DNA of 64,000 nucleotides from Cupriavidus sp. MP-37 (GTDB taxonomy: Bacteria > Pseudomonadota > Gammaproteobacteria > Burkholderiales > Burkholderiaceae): positions 1,426,001 through 1,490,000 of the forward strand of contig NZ_CP085345.1 in NCBI RefSeq assembly GCF_020618415.1. Reading direction: 5' to 3'. Each line of letters begins with the position of its first letter. Positions within the stretch are counted from its first letter, which is position 1. Shown piece after piece: positions 1-9,115 of this stretch. A program made the position numbers and the translations under genes. The notes below the pieces were generated by a model, which was not told the DNA's origin, did not search any database, and worked only from the letters and a program-made list of their open reading frames with translations.

Positions 1-1
1 C

Positions 2-226
2 TACTGGTCCGAAGCACACGGCACCGGACTGACGCCGCATGCGCAATCTTTCCCCAGCGAAGCGATGCGCGAGGCGCTGCGTTTCACCGAAGCGCTGCGC
101 CAGCGCCAGCATGCGGGCGAGCCGGTCAGCTTTGTCACGCTGTGCTCGGAGAATCCCGACTCGGTCGGCCGCGCCGGCGCGGCCGATCCGCCGCCCGACT
201 ACGAGTGGAAGAAGCGGCGGCCCTGA
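2..226 (+). CDS. Hypothetical protein, 5'-truncated by window edge
   Basis: An open frame enters from the left edge and ends at TGA 224-226, giving 74 visible residues. The visible part begins YWSEAHGTG and ends DYEWKKRR, with a hydrophilic helix rich in Arg, Glu and Gln in the middle. There is no signal peptide or membrane segment in what is visible. I do not recognise a named domain; small conserved proteins of this type with a DY(E/D)WKKRR tail are, from memory, common in Ralstonia and Cupriavidus. Only a few N-terminal residues are probably missing. It is convergent with the MFS gene that follows. Confidence 0.55.
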   Translation, partial: YWSEAHGTGLTPHAQSFPSEAMREALRFTEALRQRQHAGEPVSFVTLCSENPDSVGRAGAADPPPDYEWKKRRP

Positions 227-245
227 TCCGTTTGTTGCGGCGCGC

Positions 246-1589
246 TCAGGCGCGCGCTGCTGCGGGCCGCAGCGCCGCGCGCACGACGAAGGCCATCAGC
301 ACCGCAAACAGCAGCATCGCCGCCAGGAAATACAGCCCGGCCGCCAGGCTGCCGGTGGCGTCCTTGATCACGCCGATGCCATACGGCCCGAAGTAGCCGC
401 CCAGATTGGCCAGCGAATTGATGGTGGCAATGCCCACCGCGGCGCTGGCGCCGGTCAGGAACTCGCCGGGCAGCGCCCACACCACCGCCTGGATCGAATA
501 GATCGAGAACGCGGTCAGGCAGATCAGCAGGAACTGCAGCACCGGCGACTGCACCCATGCGCTCAGCGCCATGGTGATCGCTGCCATGCCTGACACCACC
601 ACGATATGGCCGTAACGCTCGCGCTTGCGGTCCGAATGGCGCGGCACCACGCAGAGCCCGACCACGGCAAACAGGTAGGGCACCGCCGACAGCACGCCGG
701 TCATGGCATCGGTGACGCCGAACTGCTTGATGATGGTCGGCAGCCACAGCGACAGCCCGTAGATGCTCAGCGGGAACGGCAGGAACAGCAGCGACAGCAG
801 CAGCACGCGCTTGTCCTTGAGGGCGCGCAGCGGATTGCCATGCGCTTTCAGCGCATAGGCAGCCTGGTCGGCGGCGAGTTCGCGCTCGATCCAGGCGCGG
901 TCCGCCGGCGCCAGCCACGCGGCGCTAGCCGGCGACTCGGGCAGCAGCTTCAGCGTCGGCAGGCACAGCAGCACCGCGGGCAGGCCGCTGAGCACGAACA
1001 GCGTCTGCCAGTTGCTCATGCCGAACAGGCCGTGGGTCGACAGCACCAGCCCGGCGATCGGTCCGGTGATGATCAGCGCGATCGGCTGGGCCAGCACCAG
1101 CAGGCCGATGATGCGCGCGCGGTGCCGCATCGGGAACCACTTGGTCAGGAAGTAGAGGATGCCCGGATACAGGCCGGCCTCGGCCGCGCCCAGCAGGAAG
1201 CGCAGCACGTAGAAGCTGTGCGCGCCCTGCGTGAAGGCCATCGCCATGGTGATCACGCCCCAGGTGAACAGGATGCGCGCAAACCAGCGGCGTGCGCCGA
1301 AGCGTTCCAGCGCCAGGTTGCTCGGCACTTCGCACAGGAAATAGCCGACGAAGAACAGGCCCGCGCCCAGGCCGTACGCCGCATCGCTGATGCCGATCGC
1401 CGCGTTCATGTGCAGCTTGGCGAAGCCGACCACCGAGCGGTCGATATACGCCACCACGTAGATCAGCGCCAGGAACGGGATCAGCCGGCGCACCAGCATG
1501 CCGATGATGCGGGTCTCTTCCTGCGCCTGCGCGCCGGTTTCCTGTCCTGGGACGGCGCGCGCCAGCGGCGCGGTCTGTGTGCCTTGCAT
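246..1589 (-). CDS. MFS transporter, anion:cation symporter (ACS) type
   Basis: A 447-residue inner-membrane permease with about 12 hydrophobic segments, starting after a short polar N-terminus. Residues around 40-100 carry the ACS-type signature: YIDRSVVGFA in TM1, then GYFLCEVPSNLALERFGARRW. ACS members import sugar acids and other organic anions such as glucarate, galactonate and tartrate. The ATG at 1587-1589 is chosen because AGGAG lies just upstream and the frame before it lacks transporter sequence. The gene follows the IlvD/Edd dehydratase by 76 bp on the same strand, so it probably imports that enzyme's substrate, likely L-arabonate. Substrate is inferred from context only. Confidence 0.85.
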   Translation of the reverse strand: MQGTQTAPLARAVPGQETGAQAQEETRIIGMLVRRLIPFLALIYVVAYIDRSVVGFAKLHMNAAIGISDAAYGLGAGLFFVGYFLCEVPSNLALERFGARRWFARILFTWGVITMAMAFTQGAHSFYVLRFLLGAAEAGLYPGILYFLTKWFPMRHRARIIGLLVLAQPIALIITGPIAGLVLSTHGLFGMSNWQTLFVLSGLPAVLLCLPTLKLLPESPASAAWLAPADRAWIERELAADQAAYALKAHGNPLRALKDKRVLLLSLLFLPFPLSIYGLSLWLPTIIKQFGVTDAMTGVLSAVPYLFAVVGLCVVPRHSDRKRERYGHIVVVSGMAAITMALSAWVQSPVLQFLLICLTAFSIYSIQAVVWALPGEFLTGASAAVGIATINSLANLGGYFGPYGIGVIKDATGSLAAGLYFLAAMLLFAVLMAFVVRAALRPAAARA

Positions 1590-1665
1590 GGCAAGTCTCC
1601 TCTGTTCTTGTAAGGGTTCGCGCGCGCGCCGAGGGGGCCGCGCGGGTTCAATGCAGCCGGGTGGA

Positions 1666-3411
1666 TCAGTGCGAGTGGCGCGGCACCTCGCGGCCGCGGC
1701 AGCCGACCAGGAAGTCGAGGTCGCAGCCCTCGTCCGCCTGCAGCACGTGGTTGACGTAGAGCTTGCGATAGCCGCCGTCGGCGGGGGCCTGCAGCGGCTG
1801 CACGTCGGCCATGCGGCGCGCAAACTCGGCATCGTCGATATCGAGATGCAGGCGTCCGGCCTCGCAGTCGAGCTCGATCCAGTCGCCGTCGCGCACGATC
1901 GCCAGCGGCCCGCCGGCGGCAGCTTCCGGTGCCACATGCAGCACCACGGTGCCGTAAGCGGTGCCGCTCATGCGCGCATCGGAGATGCGCACCATGTCCT
2001 TGATGCCCTGGCGCAGCAGCTTGGGCGGCAGGCCCATATTGCCGACCTCGGCCATGCCGGGATAGCCGCGCGGGCCGCAGCGCTTGAGGACCAGCACCGA
2101 GTTCTCGTCGACGTCGAGCGACTCGTCGACGATGCGTTCTTTGTAATGCTCCAGGTTCTCGAACACCACCGCGCGGCCGCGGTGGCGCAGCAGCTTCGGC
2201 GTCGCCGCCGACGGCTTGAGCACGGCGCCGCGCGGCGACAGGTTGCCGCGCAGGATGCGGATGCTGCCGTCGCGGATCAGCGGCCGGTCCAGCGGGCGGA
2301 TGACTTCGTCGTTGCTGATCGGCGCATCCCTGACGTTGTCCCAGATCGCCTTGCCGTTGACGGTCAGCGCGCCCGGATGCGGCAGCAGGCCGGCCTCGCC
2401 CATCCGGCGCAGCACCGCGGGCAGGCCGCCGGCGTAGTAGAACTCTTCCATCAGGAAGCGGCCCGACGGCATCAGGTCGACGATGGTCGGCGTGGCGCGC
2501 CCCACGTTGCTCCAGTCTTCCAGTTCCAGCGGCACGCCGATGCGCCCGGCGATCGCCTTCAGGTGGATCACGGCGTTGGTCGAGCCGCCGATCGCCGCGT
2601 TGACGCGGATCGCGTTCTCGAACGCCTGGCGGGTCAGGATCTTCGACAGTGTCAGGTCTTCGCGTGCCATCTCGACGATGCGGATGCCGGACATGTGTGC
2701 CAGCACATAGCGGCGCGAATCGACCGCAGGAATCGCCGCGTTGTGCGGCAGCGAGGTGCCCAGCGCTTCGGCCATGCAGGCCATGGTCGACGCCGTGCCC
2801 ATGGTGTTGCAGGTGCCGGCCGAGCGCGACATGCCGGCTTCGACCGACAGGAACTGGTGCAGGTTGATCTCGCCCGCCTTCAGCGATTCATGCAGCTGCC
2901 ACACCGCGGTGCCCGAGCCGATGTCCTTGCCGTCGAGCTTGCCGTTGAGCATCGGCCCGCCGGTGACGACGATGGCCGGCACGTCGCAGCTGGCCGCGCC
3001 CATCAGCAGCGCCGGCGTGGTCTTGTCGCAGCCGGTCAGCAGCACCACCGCATCGATCGGGTTGCCGCGGATCGCTTCTTCCACGTCCATCGCGGCCAGG
3101 TTGCGCGTCAGCATGGCGGTCGGGCGCAGGTTGGATTCGCCGTTGGAGAACACCGGGAATTCGACCGGGAAGCCGCCGGCTTCATACACGCCGCGCTTGA
3201 CGTGCTCGGCCAGCTTGCGGAAATGCGCGTTGCAGGGGGTGAGTTCCGACCACGTGTTGCAGATGCCGATTACGGGACGCCCGTCGAAGGCGTGGTCGGG
3301 AATGCCCTGGTTCTTCATCCAGCTGCGATACATGAAGCCGTTCTTGTCGGCGGTGCCGAACCACGCCGTCGAGCGCAGCGGCTTGCGTTGCTTGTCCTTG
3401 GAATCCGACAT
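1666..3411 (-). CDS. IlvD/Edd-family sugar-acid dehydratase, probable L-arabonate dehydratase
   Basis: A 581-residue iron-sulfur dehydratase. Three Cys positions match the cluster ligands of the L-arabonate dehydratase branch: C60 (SELTPCNAH), C128 (TGCDKTTPA) and C201 (SAGTCNTMG). The C-terminal DARMSGTAYG loop carries the conserved catalytic Ser. The expected reaction is L-arabonate to L-2-keto-3-deoxyarabonate plus water in the cytoplasm (EC 4.2.1.25 is the best guess). Assignment within IlvD/Edd rests on the nearby DapA-like dehydratase and ketoglutarate semialdehyde dehydrogenase, which complete that route. D-xylonate or another pentonate/hexonate is possible. It is divergent from a LysR gene across a 209-bp promoter region. 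Confidence 0.8.
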   Translation of the reverse strand: MSDSKDKQRKPLRSTAWFGTADKNGFMYRSWMKNQGIPDHAFDGRPVIGICNTWSELTPCNAHFRKLAEHVKRGVYEAGGFPVEFPVFSNGESNLRPTAMLTRNLAAMDVEEAIRGNPIDAVVLLTGCDKTTPALLMGAASCDVPAIVVTGGPMLNGKLDGKDIGSGTAVWQLHESLKAGEINLHQFLSVEAGMSRSAGTCNTMGTASTMACMAEALGTSLPHNAAIPAVDSRRYVLAHMSGIRIVEMAREDLTLSKILTRQAFENAIRVNAAIGGSTNAVIHLKAIAGRIGVPLELEDWSNVGRATPTIVDLMPSGRFLMEEFYYAGGLPAVLRRMGEAGLLPHPGALTVNGKAIWDNVRDAPISNDEVIRPLDRPLIRDGSIRILRGNLSPRGAVLKPSAATPKLLRHRGRAVVFENLEHYKERIVDESLDVDENSVLVLKRCGPRGYPGMAEVGNMGLPPKLLRQGIKDMVRISDARMSGTAYGTVVLHVAPEAAAGGPLAIVRDGDWIELDCEAGRLHLDIDDAEFARRMADVQPLQAPADGGYRKLYVNHVLQADEGCDLDFLVGCRGREVPRHSH

Positions 3412-3555
3412 GTTGTTCCTGATGCGAGGGCTGCCCGCGAAGGCAGCGGGAATGGCAGGGACGACGGATCCAGCGGCTTGGCGGACATGGCGTCATGGCG
3501 GGCGCCACGCTGTCTCCGGTCGTTGTGGTTTGGTCGGACGGAGTGTATGCAGCCG

Positions 3556-3605
3556 GCCGATATGCTACTAATGAAGAGTTCGGCATTTGCCATATCGATA
3601 TCGGC
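3556..3605. promoter_or_regulatory. Candidate LysR operator between dehydratase and lysR
   Basis: GCCGATAT at 3556-3563 is repeated in inverted form as ATATCGGC at 3598-3605, and a perfect palindrome ATATCGATAT (3592-3601) overlaps the right arm. The site sits 15 bp before the lysR start at 3621 and about 145 bp upstream of the divergent dehydratase. Position and shape fit a LysR recognition site with autoregulation. This is inferred from symmetry alone. Confidence 0.45.
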
Positions 3606-3620
3606 ATTGGTATTAACCCT

Positions 3621-4613
3621 ATGGAAGCCCCAATCTTTTCTGACACGGCTGGCGCGGTCCACGCGCCGCCCGCCTGGCACAGCCACACCCGCCTCAAGAC
3701 GCGCCAGCTGCTGCTACTGCTGGCCGTCGCCGACGAAGGCAGCATCCACCGCGCGGCGGAACGGCTGGCGATGACGCAGCCGGCCGCTTCCAAGCTGCTG
3801 CGCGAGCTGGAAGAGATGCTGTCGGTACCGCTGTTCGAGCGCCTGCCGCGCGGCATGGCGCCGACCGACTATGGCCGCGCCATGATCCGGCACGCGCGCG
3901 CGGTGATCGGCAGCCTGAACCAGGCGCGCGAGGAAGTGCTGGCGCTGAAGGCGGGCCGGCTCGGCCATGTGGCGATCGGCGCGATCACCTCGCCCGGCGT
4001 GCGGCTGCTGCCGCCGGCGATTGCAAGCGTGAAGGCGCGTTATCCGGGGCTACGGGTCTCGGTGGAGATCGATAACAGCAATGTGCTGCTCGACCGGCTC
4101 GGGCAGGAAAAGCTCGACATGGTGGTCGCTCGGCTGTTTCCCGAGCACGACAAGGGCCGGCTGCGCTACGAGCCGATGGCGCAAGAGCCGGTCTGCGCCG
4201 TAGTGCGGCCCGGCCACCCGATGCTGGCGGCGCCCGCGCTGGCGCTGGCCGACACCGCCGATGCCGCCTGGCTGATCCCGCCGGCCGGCACGGTGCTGCG
4301 CCACCGCTTCGAGCTGATGTTCCAGCGCGCTAGCCTGGCGCCGCCGGTCAATGTGGTCGAGACCGCCGCGCTGCTGTTCCTGACGCGCATGGTGACGCAG
4401 TCAGACATGATCGCGGTGCTGACCGCCGACGTGGCGCAGTACTACGCCGCGTTCGGCATGGTGGAGATTCTGCCGATGGCCATGCCCTGCCATATGGACG
4501 ACTTCGGCCTGATCACGCCGACCGACCGGCTGATGTCGCCCGGCGCGCTGCTGGTTGCGGAGGCGCTGCGCGAGGCCGCGCAGGCCATTTATGGCGGGCA
4601 AGCGCCGGCGTAA
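3621..4613 (+). CDS. LysR-family transcriptional regulator (GbpR-like), divergent from dehydratase
   Basis: A 330-residue LysR protein. The winged HTH lies at about residues 28-88 (DEGSIHRAAERLAMTQPAASK), followed by a linker helix and an effector-binding domain. The start at 3621 is used because the HTH then sits near the N-terminus; the open frame extends 42 codons further upstream without LysR character. The motif LFERLPRGMAPTDYG is shared in form with the LysR proteins at 8047-9003 and 11879-12805, so the three are probably paralogs of the GbpR-like, sugar-related subgroup. It probably controls the dehydratase-MFS operon, with a sugar acid or downstream keto acid as effector. Confidence 0.88.
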   Translation: MEAPIFSDTAGAVHAPPAWHSHTRLKTRQLLLLLAVADEGSIHRAAERLAMTQPAASKLLRELEEMLSVPLFERLPRGMAPTDYGRAMIRHARAVIGSLNQAREEVLALKAGRLGHVAIGAITSPGVRLLPPAIASVKARYPGLRVSVEIDNSNVLLDRLGQEKLDMVVARLFPEHDKGRLRYEPMAQEPVCAVVRPGHPMLAAPALALADTADAAWLIPPAGTVLRHRFELMFQRASLAPPVNVVETAALLFLTRMVTQSDMIAVLTADVAQYYAAFGMVEILPMAMPCHMDDFGLITPTDRLMSPGALLVAEALREAAQAIYGGQAPA

Positions 4614-4621
4614 GCGATCGA

Positions 4622-4637
4622 CGCAAGCCGGCTTGCG
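4622..4637. terminator. 16-bp perfect palindrome between convergent genes
   Basis: CGCAAGCCGGCTTGCG is a perfect palindrome between the end of lysR (4613) and the end of the convergent dehydratase gene (4649). It could act as a bidirectional terminator, but there is no T-run on either side, so the role is tentative. Confidence 0.35.
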
Positions 4638-4648
4638 GGTTGCCGGCG

Positions 4649-5824
4649 TCAGCCGAGGATGTCGAACTGGTCGAAATACGCTTCGTTCAGTTCCAGCCCC
4701 AGCCCCGGCAGGTGGTCGTCAAGCTGCAGGTAGCCATTGTCCGGCGCCGGGTCGCCCTTGAAGATGTAGTAGAACAGCTCGTTGCCGACCTCGACATCGT
4801 GTACCGGGAAGTACTCGGCCATCGGCGACGCGGTCGACGCCATGGTCAGGTGGTAGTTGTGCATCTGCCCGGCGTGCGGGATCACCGGCACCGACCAGGC
4901 CTCGGCCATGGCGTTGATCTTCTGCGCCGCGGTGATGCCGCCGACACGGTTGGTATCGTACTGGATCACGTCGACCGCGCGGCGCTCCAGCAGGTCCTTG
5001 AAGCCGTACGAGGTGAACTCGTGCTCGCCGCCGGAGATCGGGAACGGGCTCGCTTTCTTCAACTCGACATAGCCCTCGATATCATCGGCGATCACCGGCT
5101 CTTCCAGCCAGCGCGGGTTGAACTCGGCCAGGCGCGGCAGCATGCGACGCGCGTATTCCAGGGTCCAGCCCATGTAGCACTCCAGCATGAGGTCGACGCC
5201 GTCGCCGACCAGCTCGCGCAGCAGCCGTACCTGCTCGATATTCTTCTGCATGCCGGCGGGGCCATCCTTGGGGCCATAGCCGAAGCGCATCTTCATCGCG
5301 GTGAAGCCCTGGTCGAGGTAGCCCTGCGCTTCGGCGAGGAAGGCATCGCGGTCGTCGTTGTTGTAGAGCTTGGAGGCGTAGCACCAGATCTTTTCCTTGG
5401 TGCGCCCGCCCAGCAGCTTGAACACCGGCTTGCCGACGGCCTTGCCCATCAGGTCCCACAGCGCGATATCGACCGCCGAGATCGCCGCCATGCCGATGCC
5501 CTTGCGGCCCCAGGCGTGGGTGCGGCGGTACATCTTCTGCCACAGGTATTCGTTGTCGAACGGGTCCTGGCCCAGCACCACCGGCGCCAGGTACTGGTCG
5601 ACAATCTGCTTGGCCACGCGCGGCGCCAGCGCGCAGTTGCCGATGCCGACCAGGCCGCTATCGGTCTCGATCTCGACCACCATCCAGCCGTGGAAACGGA
5701 ACGAGCCCATGGCGTCGCCGCGCTCGAACAGGATATCGGTGGCGTTGGTGCAGAAATGCGCCTGCGGCGGCACGGTCTTGCCCTTCCATTCGAAGACGCG
5801 GGCGCGGACGTTGGTGATCTTCAT
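4649..5824 (-). CDS. rhmD: Enolase-superfamily sugar-acid dehydratase, L-rhamnonate dehydratase-like
   Basis: A 391-residue mandelate racemase/muconate lactonizing-type enzyme. The capping domain is about residues 1-130 ([13 protein letters not shown]). The barrel carries K178-x-R180 (MKMRFGYGP), metal ligands E215 (LECY), E241/E242 (WLEEP) and E267 (GGEHEF), and H317 (IPHAGQ). The sequence [14 protein letters not shown] resembles the rhamnonate dehydratase loop, and spacing of acid ligands and His matches that group. The predicted reaction is L-rhamnonate to 2-keto-3-deoxy-L-rhamnonate. Another six- or five-carbon aldonate is possible. ATG at 5822-5824 has AGGAG upstream. It is the distal gene of the Bug-PdxA-RhmD leftward set. 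Confidence 0.65.
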   Translation of the reverse strand: MKITNVRARVFEWKGKTVPPQAHFCTNATDILFERGDAMGSFRFHGWMVVEIETDSGLVGIGNCALAPRVAKQIVDQYLAPVVLGQDPFDNEYLWQKMYRRTHAWGRKGIGMAAISAVDIALWDLMGKAVGKPVFKLLGGRTKEKIWCYASKLYNNDDRDAFLAEAQGYLDQGFTAMKMRFGYGPKDGPAGMQKNIEQVRLLRELVGDGVDLMLECYMGWTLEYARRMLPRLAEFNPRWLEEPVIADDIEGYVELKKASPFPISGGEHEFTSYGFKDLLERRAVDVIQYDTNRVGGITAAQKINAMAEAWSVPVIPHAGQMHNYHLTMASTASPMAEYFPVHDVEVGNELFYYIFKGDPAPDNGYLQLDDHLPGLGLELNEAYFDQFDILG

Positions 5825-5919
5825 GTTCAGCTCCTGATGATGGCAATGCGTTGGCGCGAACGCGCCCCGGCCGCGCCGGGGGGCGGTCTTGCGTGTTGCG
5901 GTATGGATTGACGGGTTGG

Positions 5920-6942
5920 TTAGGCTTGCGCGGCGGCGCGCCGTTGCGCACCCATGCGGCAGGCAAGCTGGAACGCCTGCAGCGTGGCGCCCGGATCGGC
6001 GCGGCCCTGCTGCGTGATATCGAAGGCAGTGCCGTGCGCCGGCGTGGTGATCGGCACCGGCAGCCCGCCCTGCACCGTCACGCCGCGCGAGAAGCCCATC
6101 AGCTTGATGCCGATCTGCCCCTGGTCGTGGTACATGGTGACGATGGCGTCGAACTGGCGCTGCGCTGGCCCGCCCTGCACCTTCAGGAAGATAGTGTCGG
6201 CCGGGAACGGGCCGTCGGCATTGACGCCGCGCTCGCGCGCCGCGGCGACGGCCGGCGCAATCACGTCGATCTCTTCGCGGCCGAAGGCACCGTTGTCGCC
6301 GTTGTGCGGGTTCAGGCCGCACACCGCGATGCGCGGGCTGGCCATGCCGGCGCGGCGCAGCGCCTGGTCGATCAAATCGATCGCGCCGCCGACGCGTTCG
6401 GGCGTGATCAGCGCGGGCACGTCCTTGAGCGCGACATGCGAGGTCACGCGCGAGGTCCACAGCCCGTCCAGCACGTTGAACTCGCAGAAATTGCCGTGGT
6501 AGCCAAGCTGCTCGGCAAACCAGTGCAGCTCGTCGCTGTGGGCCATGCCGGCGGCGTGCAGCGAGCTCTTGTTGAGCGGCCCGAACAGGATGGTATCGGC
6601 CTGCCCGCCCTGCGCCAGCTGCAGCGCCAGCTTCAGCGTGCCCAGGCTGTAGCGCCCGCCTTCGGCGCTGGCCACGCCACGCGCATAGGCGGGGCTTTCG
6701 GGCAGCTGCCAGTGGTACAGACGAGGCTTGCCGTCGGTGGCAAAGACGGGCTCGTCGGTCTCGGCCAGCGCCAGTTCAACGCCTGCGATGCGCATGCCAT
6801 GGCGCCATTCGGCACGGTCGGCGATCAGCAGGATCTCTGCCTGCGCGGCCGTGCCGGCGTCGGCCAGCAGCCGCGCGATCAGTTCAGGGCCGATGCCGGC
6901 GGGGTCGCCCAGCACCATGGCGATTCTTGGACGGGAATTCAT
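5920..6942 (-). CDS. PdxA-family dehydrogenase (4-hydroxythreonate-4-phosphate dehydrogenase-like)
   Basis: A 340-residue PdxA-family oxidative decarboxylase. The N-terminus has GDPAGIGPE, and the metal-binding His residues are H169 (TSHVALKD), H213 (LNPHNGDNG) and H272 (MYHDQGQ). Canonical PdxA acts in pyridoxal phosphate synthesis, but the PdxA2 branch acts on 4-phospho-tetronates in catabolic operons. Its place between a Bug receptor and a sugar-acid dehydratase, with no pyridoxine gene nearby, favours the catabolic branch. No DUF1537/OtnK-type kinase that would supply a phosphorylated substrate is visible in the window. It lies 15 bp after the Bug gene. Confidence 0.78.
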   Translation of the reverse strand: MNSRPRIAMVLGDPAGIGPELIARLLADAGTAAQAEILLIADRAEWRHGMRIAGVELALAETDEPVFATDGKPRLYHWQLPESPAYARGVASAEGGRYSLGTLKLALQLAQGGQADTILFGPLNKSSLHAAGMAHSDELHWFAEQLGYHGNFCEFNVLDGLWTSRVTSHVALKDVPALITPERVGGAIDLIDQALRRAGMASPRIAVCGLNPHNGDNGAFGREEIDVIAPAVAAARERGVNADGPFPADTIFLKVQGGPAQRQFDAIVTMYHDQGQIGIKLMGFSRGVTVQGGLPVPITTPAHGTAFDITQQGRADPGATLQAFQLACRMGAQRRAAAQA

Positions 6943-6957
6943 GAGGCTTCCGAAGGA

Positions 6958-7938
6958 TTATTGGTCGAGCTTGACGCCCAGTTCGGCGATCAGCTTGCCG
7001 TAGCGCGCATATTCGGCGCGCGAGAACGCATCGAACTGCGCGGCGGTCAGCGTGCCGGGCACGGCACCGACGTCGGCCAGCCGGCGCACCGTGTCGGGAT
7101 CCTTGATCACCGTGGCGAGCGCGCTGCCCAGCTTCTGCAGCGTCGCCGGCGGCGTGCCGGCCGGTGCATAGACACCGTACCACGCACTCATCTGGATCCC
7201 CGGCACGCCCGCTTCAGCCAGCGTGGGCACATTGGGCAGCAGCGCCGAGCGCTGGTCGGCGGTCACCGCCAGCGCGCGCAGCTTGCCGGCCTTGATATGG
7301 CTGATGACCGACGGCATGGTCTCGAAGCTCAGATCCACCTGCCCGCCCATCAGGTCCACCAGCGCGCTGCTGCTGCTCTTGTACGGCACATGCAGCAGCT
7401 TGCCCTTGATCTGGCGCGCAAAGGCGGCGCCGGCCAGGTGCTGGGTGCTGCCGACCCCCGACGAGCTGTAGCGAAACTTGTCCGGATTGGCCTGGATCTG
7501 CGCCACCAGCGCCTTGACGTCGCGCGCCGGCACCTGGTTGTTGACCACCAGCACATTGGGCACGGTCGATACCAGCGCCACCGGGACCAGGTCCTTGAGC
7601 GGGTCGAACTGCAGCTTGAGCAGGTGCGGCGCGATCGCCTGCGAGGTGACCACGCCCATCAGCAGCGTATTGCCGTCCGCCGGCGCCTTGACGGTGAGGT
7701 CCGCGGCAATGGTGTTGGATGCGCCGGGGCGGTTGTCGACCACCACCGGCTGCTTCAGTTGCGCGGCAAGCTTGTCGGAGACGATGCGCGCCATCACGTC
7801 GGTGCCGCCGCCCGGCGCGGCACCGACCATCAGCCGCAGCGGGCGGGTGTCCTGGGCCCATGCCACGCCCGTCGTTACCCCGACCGCCGCGGCCACCGTG
7901 GCGAGGCCGGCGAGTGCGCCGGCGATCCATGTCTTCAT
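6958..7938 (-). CDS. Bug/TctC-family periplasmic solute-binding receptor
   Basis: A 326-residue tripartite tricarboxylate transporter receptor. It has a classic signal peptide at residues 1-29 (cleavage near VAWAQD), then the Bug core: PLRLMVGAAPGGGTDVMARI, VVDNRPGASNTIAAD and a C-terminal LADVGAVPGTLT region. Bug proteins bind carboxylated solutes in the periplasm. No TctA or TctB membrane gene is nearby, so it is an orphan receptor of the kind greatly expanded in Bordetella and Cupriavidus. As first gene of the PdxA/RhmD-like set, its ligand is probably a sugar acid. The gene starts 108 bp downstream of the lysR stop at 8047. Confidence 0.9.
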   Translation of the reverse strand: MKTWIAGALAGLATVAAAVGVTTGVAWAQDTRPLRLMVGAAPGGGTDVMARIVSDKLAAQLKQPVVVDNRPGASNTIAADLTVKAPADGNTLLMGVVTSQAIAPHLLKLQFDPLKDLVPVALVSTVPNVLVVNNQVPARDVKALVAQIQANPDKFRYSSSGVGSTQHLAGAAFARQIKGKLLHVPYKSSSSALVDLMGGQVDLSFETMPSVISHIKAGKLRALAVTADQRSALLPNVPTLAEAGVPGIQMSAWYGVYAPAGTPPATLQKLGSALATVIKDPDTVRRLADVGAVPGTLTAAQFDAFSRAEYARYGKLIAELGVKLDQ

Positions 7939-8046
7939 TGCTGTCTCCGTCGTTTGCTGTCCGGCTCTGTGGCGCGGATGGCCAGACTATAGGAGCATCA
8001 GCGATTCGCTACTACTGACGTTTTTTGAACTGGCGATCACCTGACG

Positions 8047-9003
8047 TTATACCTCGGCGTGCGCGCCACCGCGCCGGCGCGGACCCGCTTTCAGGATAGC
8101 GACCAGCTGCCGCGCCGCGGCCGACAGGCCACCGCCGCGGCGCGTGACGATACCGAAGGTCTGCTGGCGCGACTGCAGCCGCACCGGCAGGATGCGCAGC
8201 ATCTTCTGGCGCGCGAACATGGCGGCCACGCCCGCCGGCAGCAGCGACACCAGGCCGGGGTCGTCCTGCAGCATCGCCACCGTGACGAACGCCGACGAGG
8301 TCGACACCGCATTGGCCGGAAAGCCGATGCCGGCGAGGTCCAGTTCACGCTGCAGCAGCGCATGCATCGGCATATGGCCGGCATACGTGATCCAGCGATA
8401 GCCCGCGAGGTCGGCAAACCCCATCGCGGCCGCGCGCGGCGCGGGATGCGAACGGCCCACCACCACCGCCACCTGCTCGTCGCCCAGCGGGTGATAGTGG
8501 TAGCGGGCCGGCTCGTCGCTGACCAGCGAGCGGCCGATCACCAGGTCCAGGTGCCCGTCATCGAGCAGTTCCAGCAGGCGGCGGCTGGTGTCTTCGATGA
8601 CTTCCAGCGCCAGCTCCGGGTGCGCCTGCCGCAACTGCGCCAGCGCCGGCACCAGCACGTCGGGCACCGCGCCCATGATCGTGCCCACCGCCACGCGGCC
8701 GCCGCTGCCGGCGCGGATGCCCGCCACCTCGTCGCACATTGCGCCCAGGTCCGCCACCAGTTGCCGTGCATGCCGGATCACGCAGTGGCCGAAGGCGTTG
8801 GGCCGCATGCCGCGCCGGGAGCGCTCGAACAGCGGGGCCTCGAGCATGCTTTCCAGCTCGTGCAGCGACTTGCTGGCCGCGGACTGGGTCATCGCCATGG
8901 CCGCAGCGGCCTGGTGCAGCGAGGCCTGTTCGTCCAGCGCGATCAGCAGCTGCAGCTGCTTCACGCGCAGGCGGCCCATGAGGGTTTCCAGGGTGGATTT
9001 CAT
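8047..9003 (-). CDS. LysR-family transcriptional regulator (GbpR-like)
   Basis: A 318-residue LysR protein with the HTH at about residues 15-75 (DEQASLHQAAAAMAMTQSAA) and the shared motif LFERSRRGMRPNAFG. The substrate-binding domain follows. ATG at 9001-9003 is preferred to an upstream in-frame extension because the HTH spacing is then normal. It is divergent from the DapA-family gene at 9116 and reads toward the Bug-PdxA-RhmD set, so it could control either or both. A candidate operator lies at 9049-9081. Confidence 0.88.
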   Translation of the reverse strand: MKSTLETLMGRLRVKQLQLLIALDEQASLHQAAAAMAMTQSAASKSLHELESMLEAPLFERSRRGMRPNAFGHCVIRHARQLVADLGAMCDEVAGIRAGSGGRVAVGTIMGAVPDVLVPALAQLRQAHPELALEVIEDTSRRLLELLDDGHLDLVIGRSLVSDEPARYHYHPLGDEQVAVVVGRSHPAPRAAAMGFADLAGYRWITYAGHMPMHALLQRELDLAGIGFPANAVSTSSAFVTVAMLQDDPGLVSLLPAGVAAMFARQKMLRILPVRLQSRQQTFGIVTRRGGGLSAAARQLVAILKAGPRRRGGAHAEV

Positions 9004-9048
9004 GACAGCTCGGTGAGTCGCAAAAGCGATCACCAGATGGAAAGGTTT

Positions 9049-9081
9049 CAATATACAGCGCGCCGCACGGCTCGTATATTG
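9049..9081. promoter_or_regulatory. Inverted repeat, candidate LysR operator/divergent promoter
   Basis: CAATATAC (9049-9056) and GTATATTG (9074-9081) are perfect inverted arms separated by 17 bp in the 112-bp divergent region between lysR (start 9003) and the dehydratase (start 9116). The AT-rich arms stand out in GC-rich surroundings. Placement fits a LysR site; no direct evidence of binding. Confidence 0.5.
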
Positions 9082-9115
9082 GCCCGACCCATTGACCGAC
9101 AGCCGGAGCGAGACC

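Noticed and set aside
1498..3774. 758-residue plus-strand frame over the dehydratase and lysR promoter
   Set aside because: It crosses the divergent promoter and starts of two convincing genes and has shadow composition.
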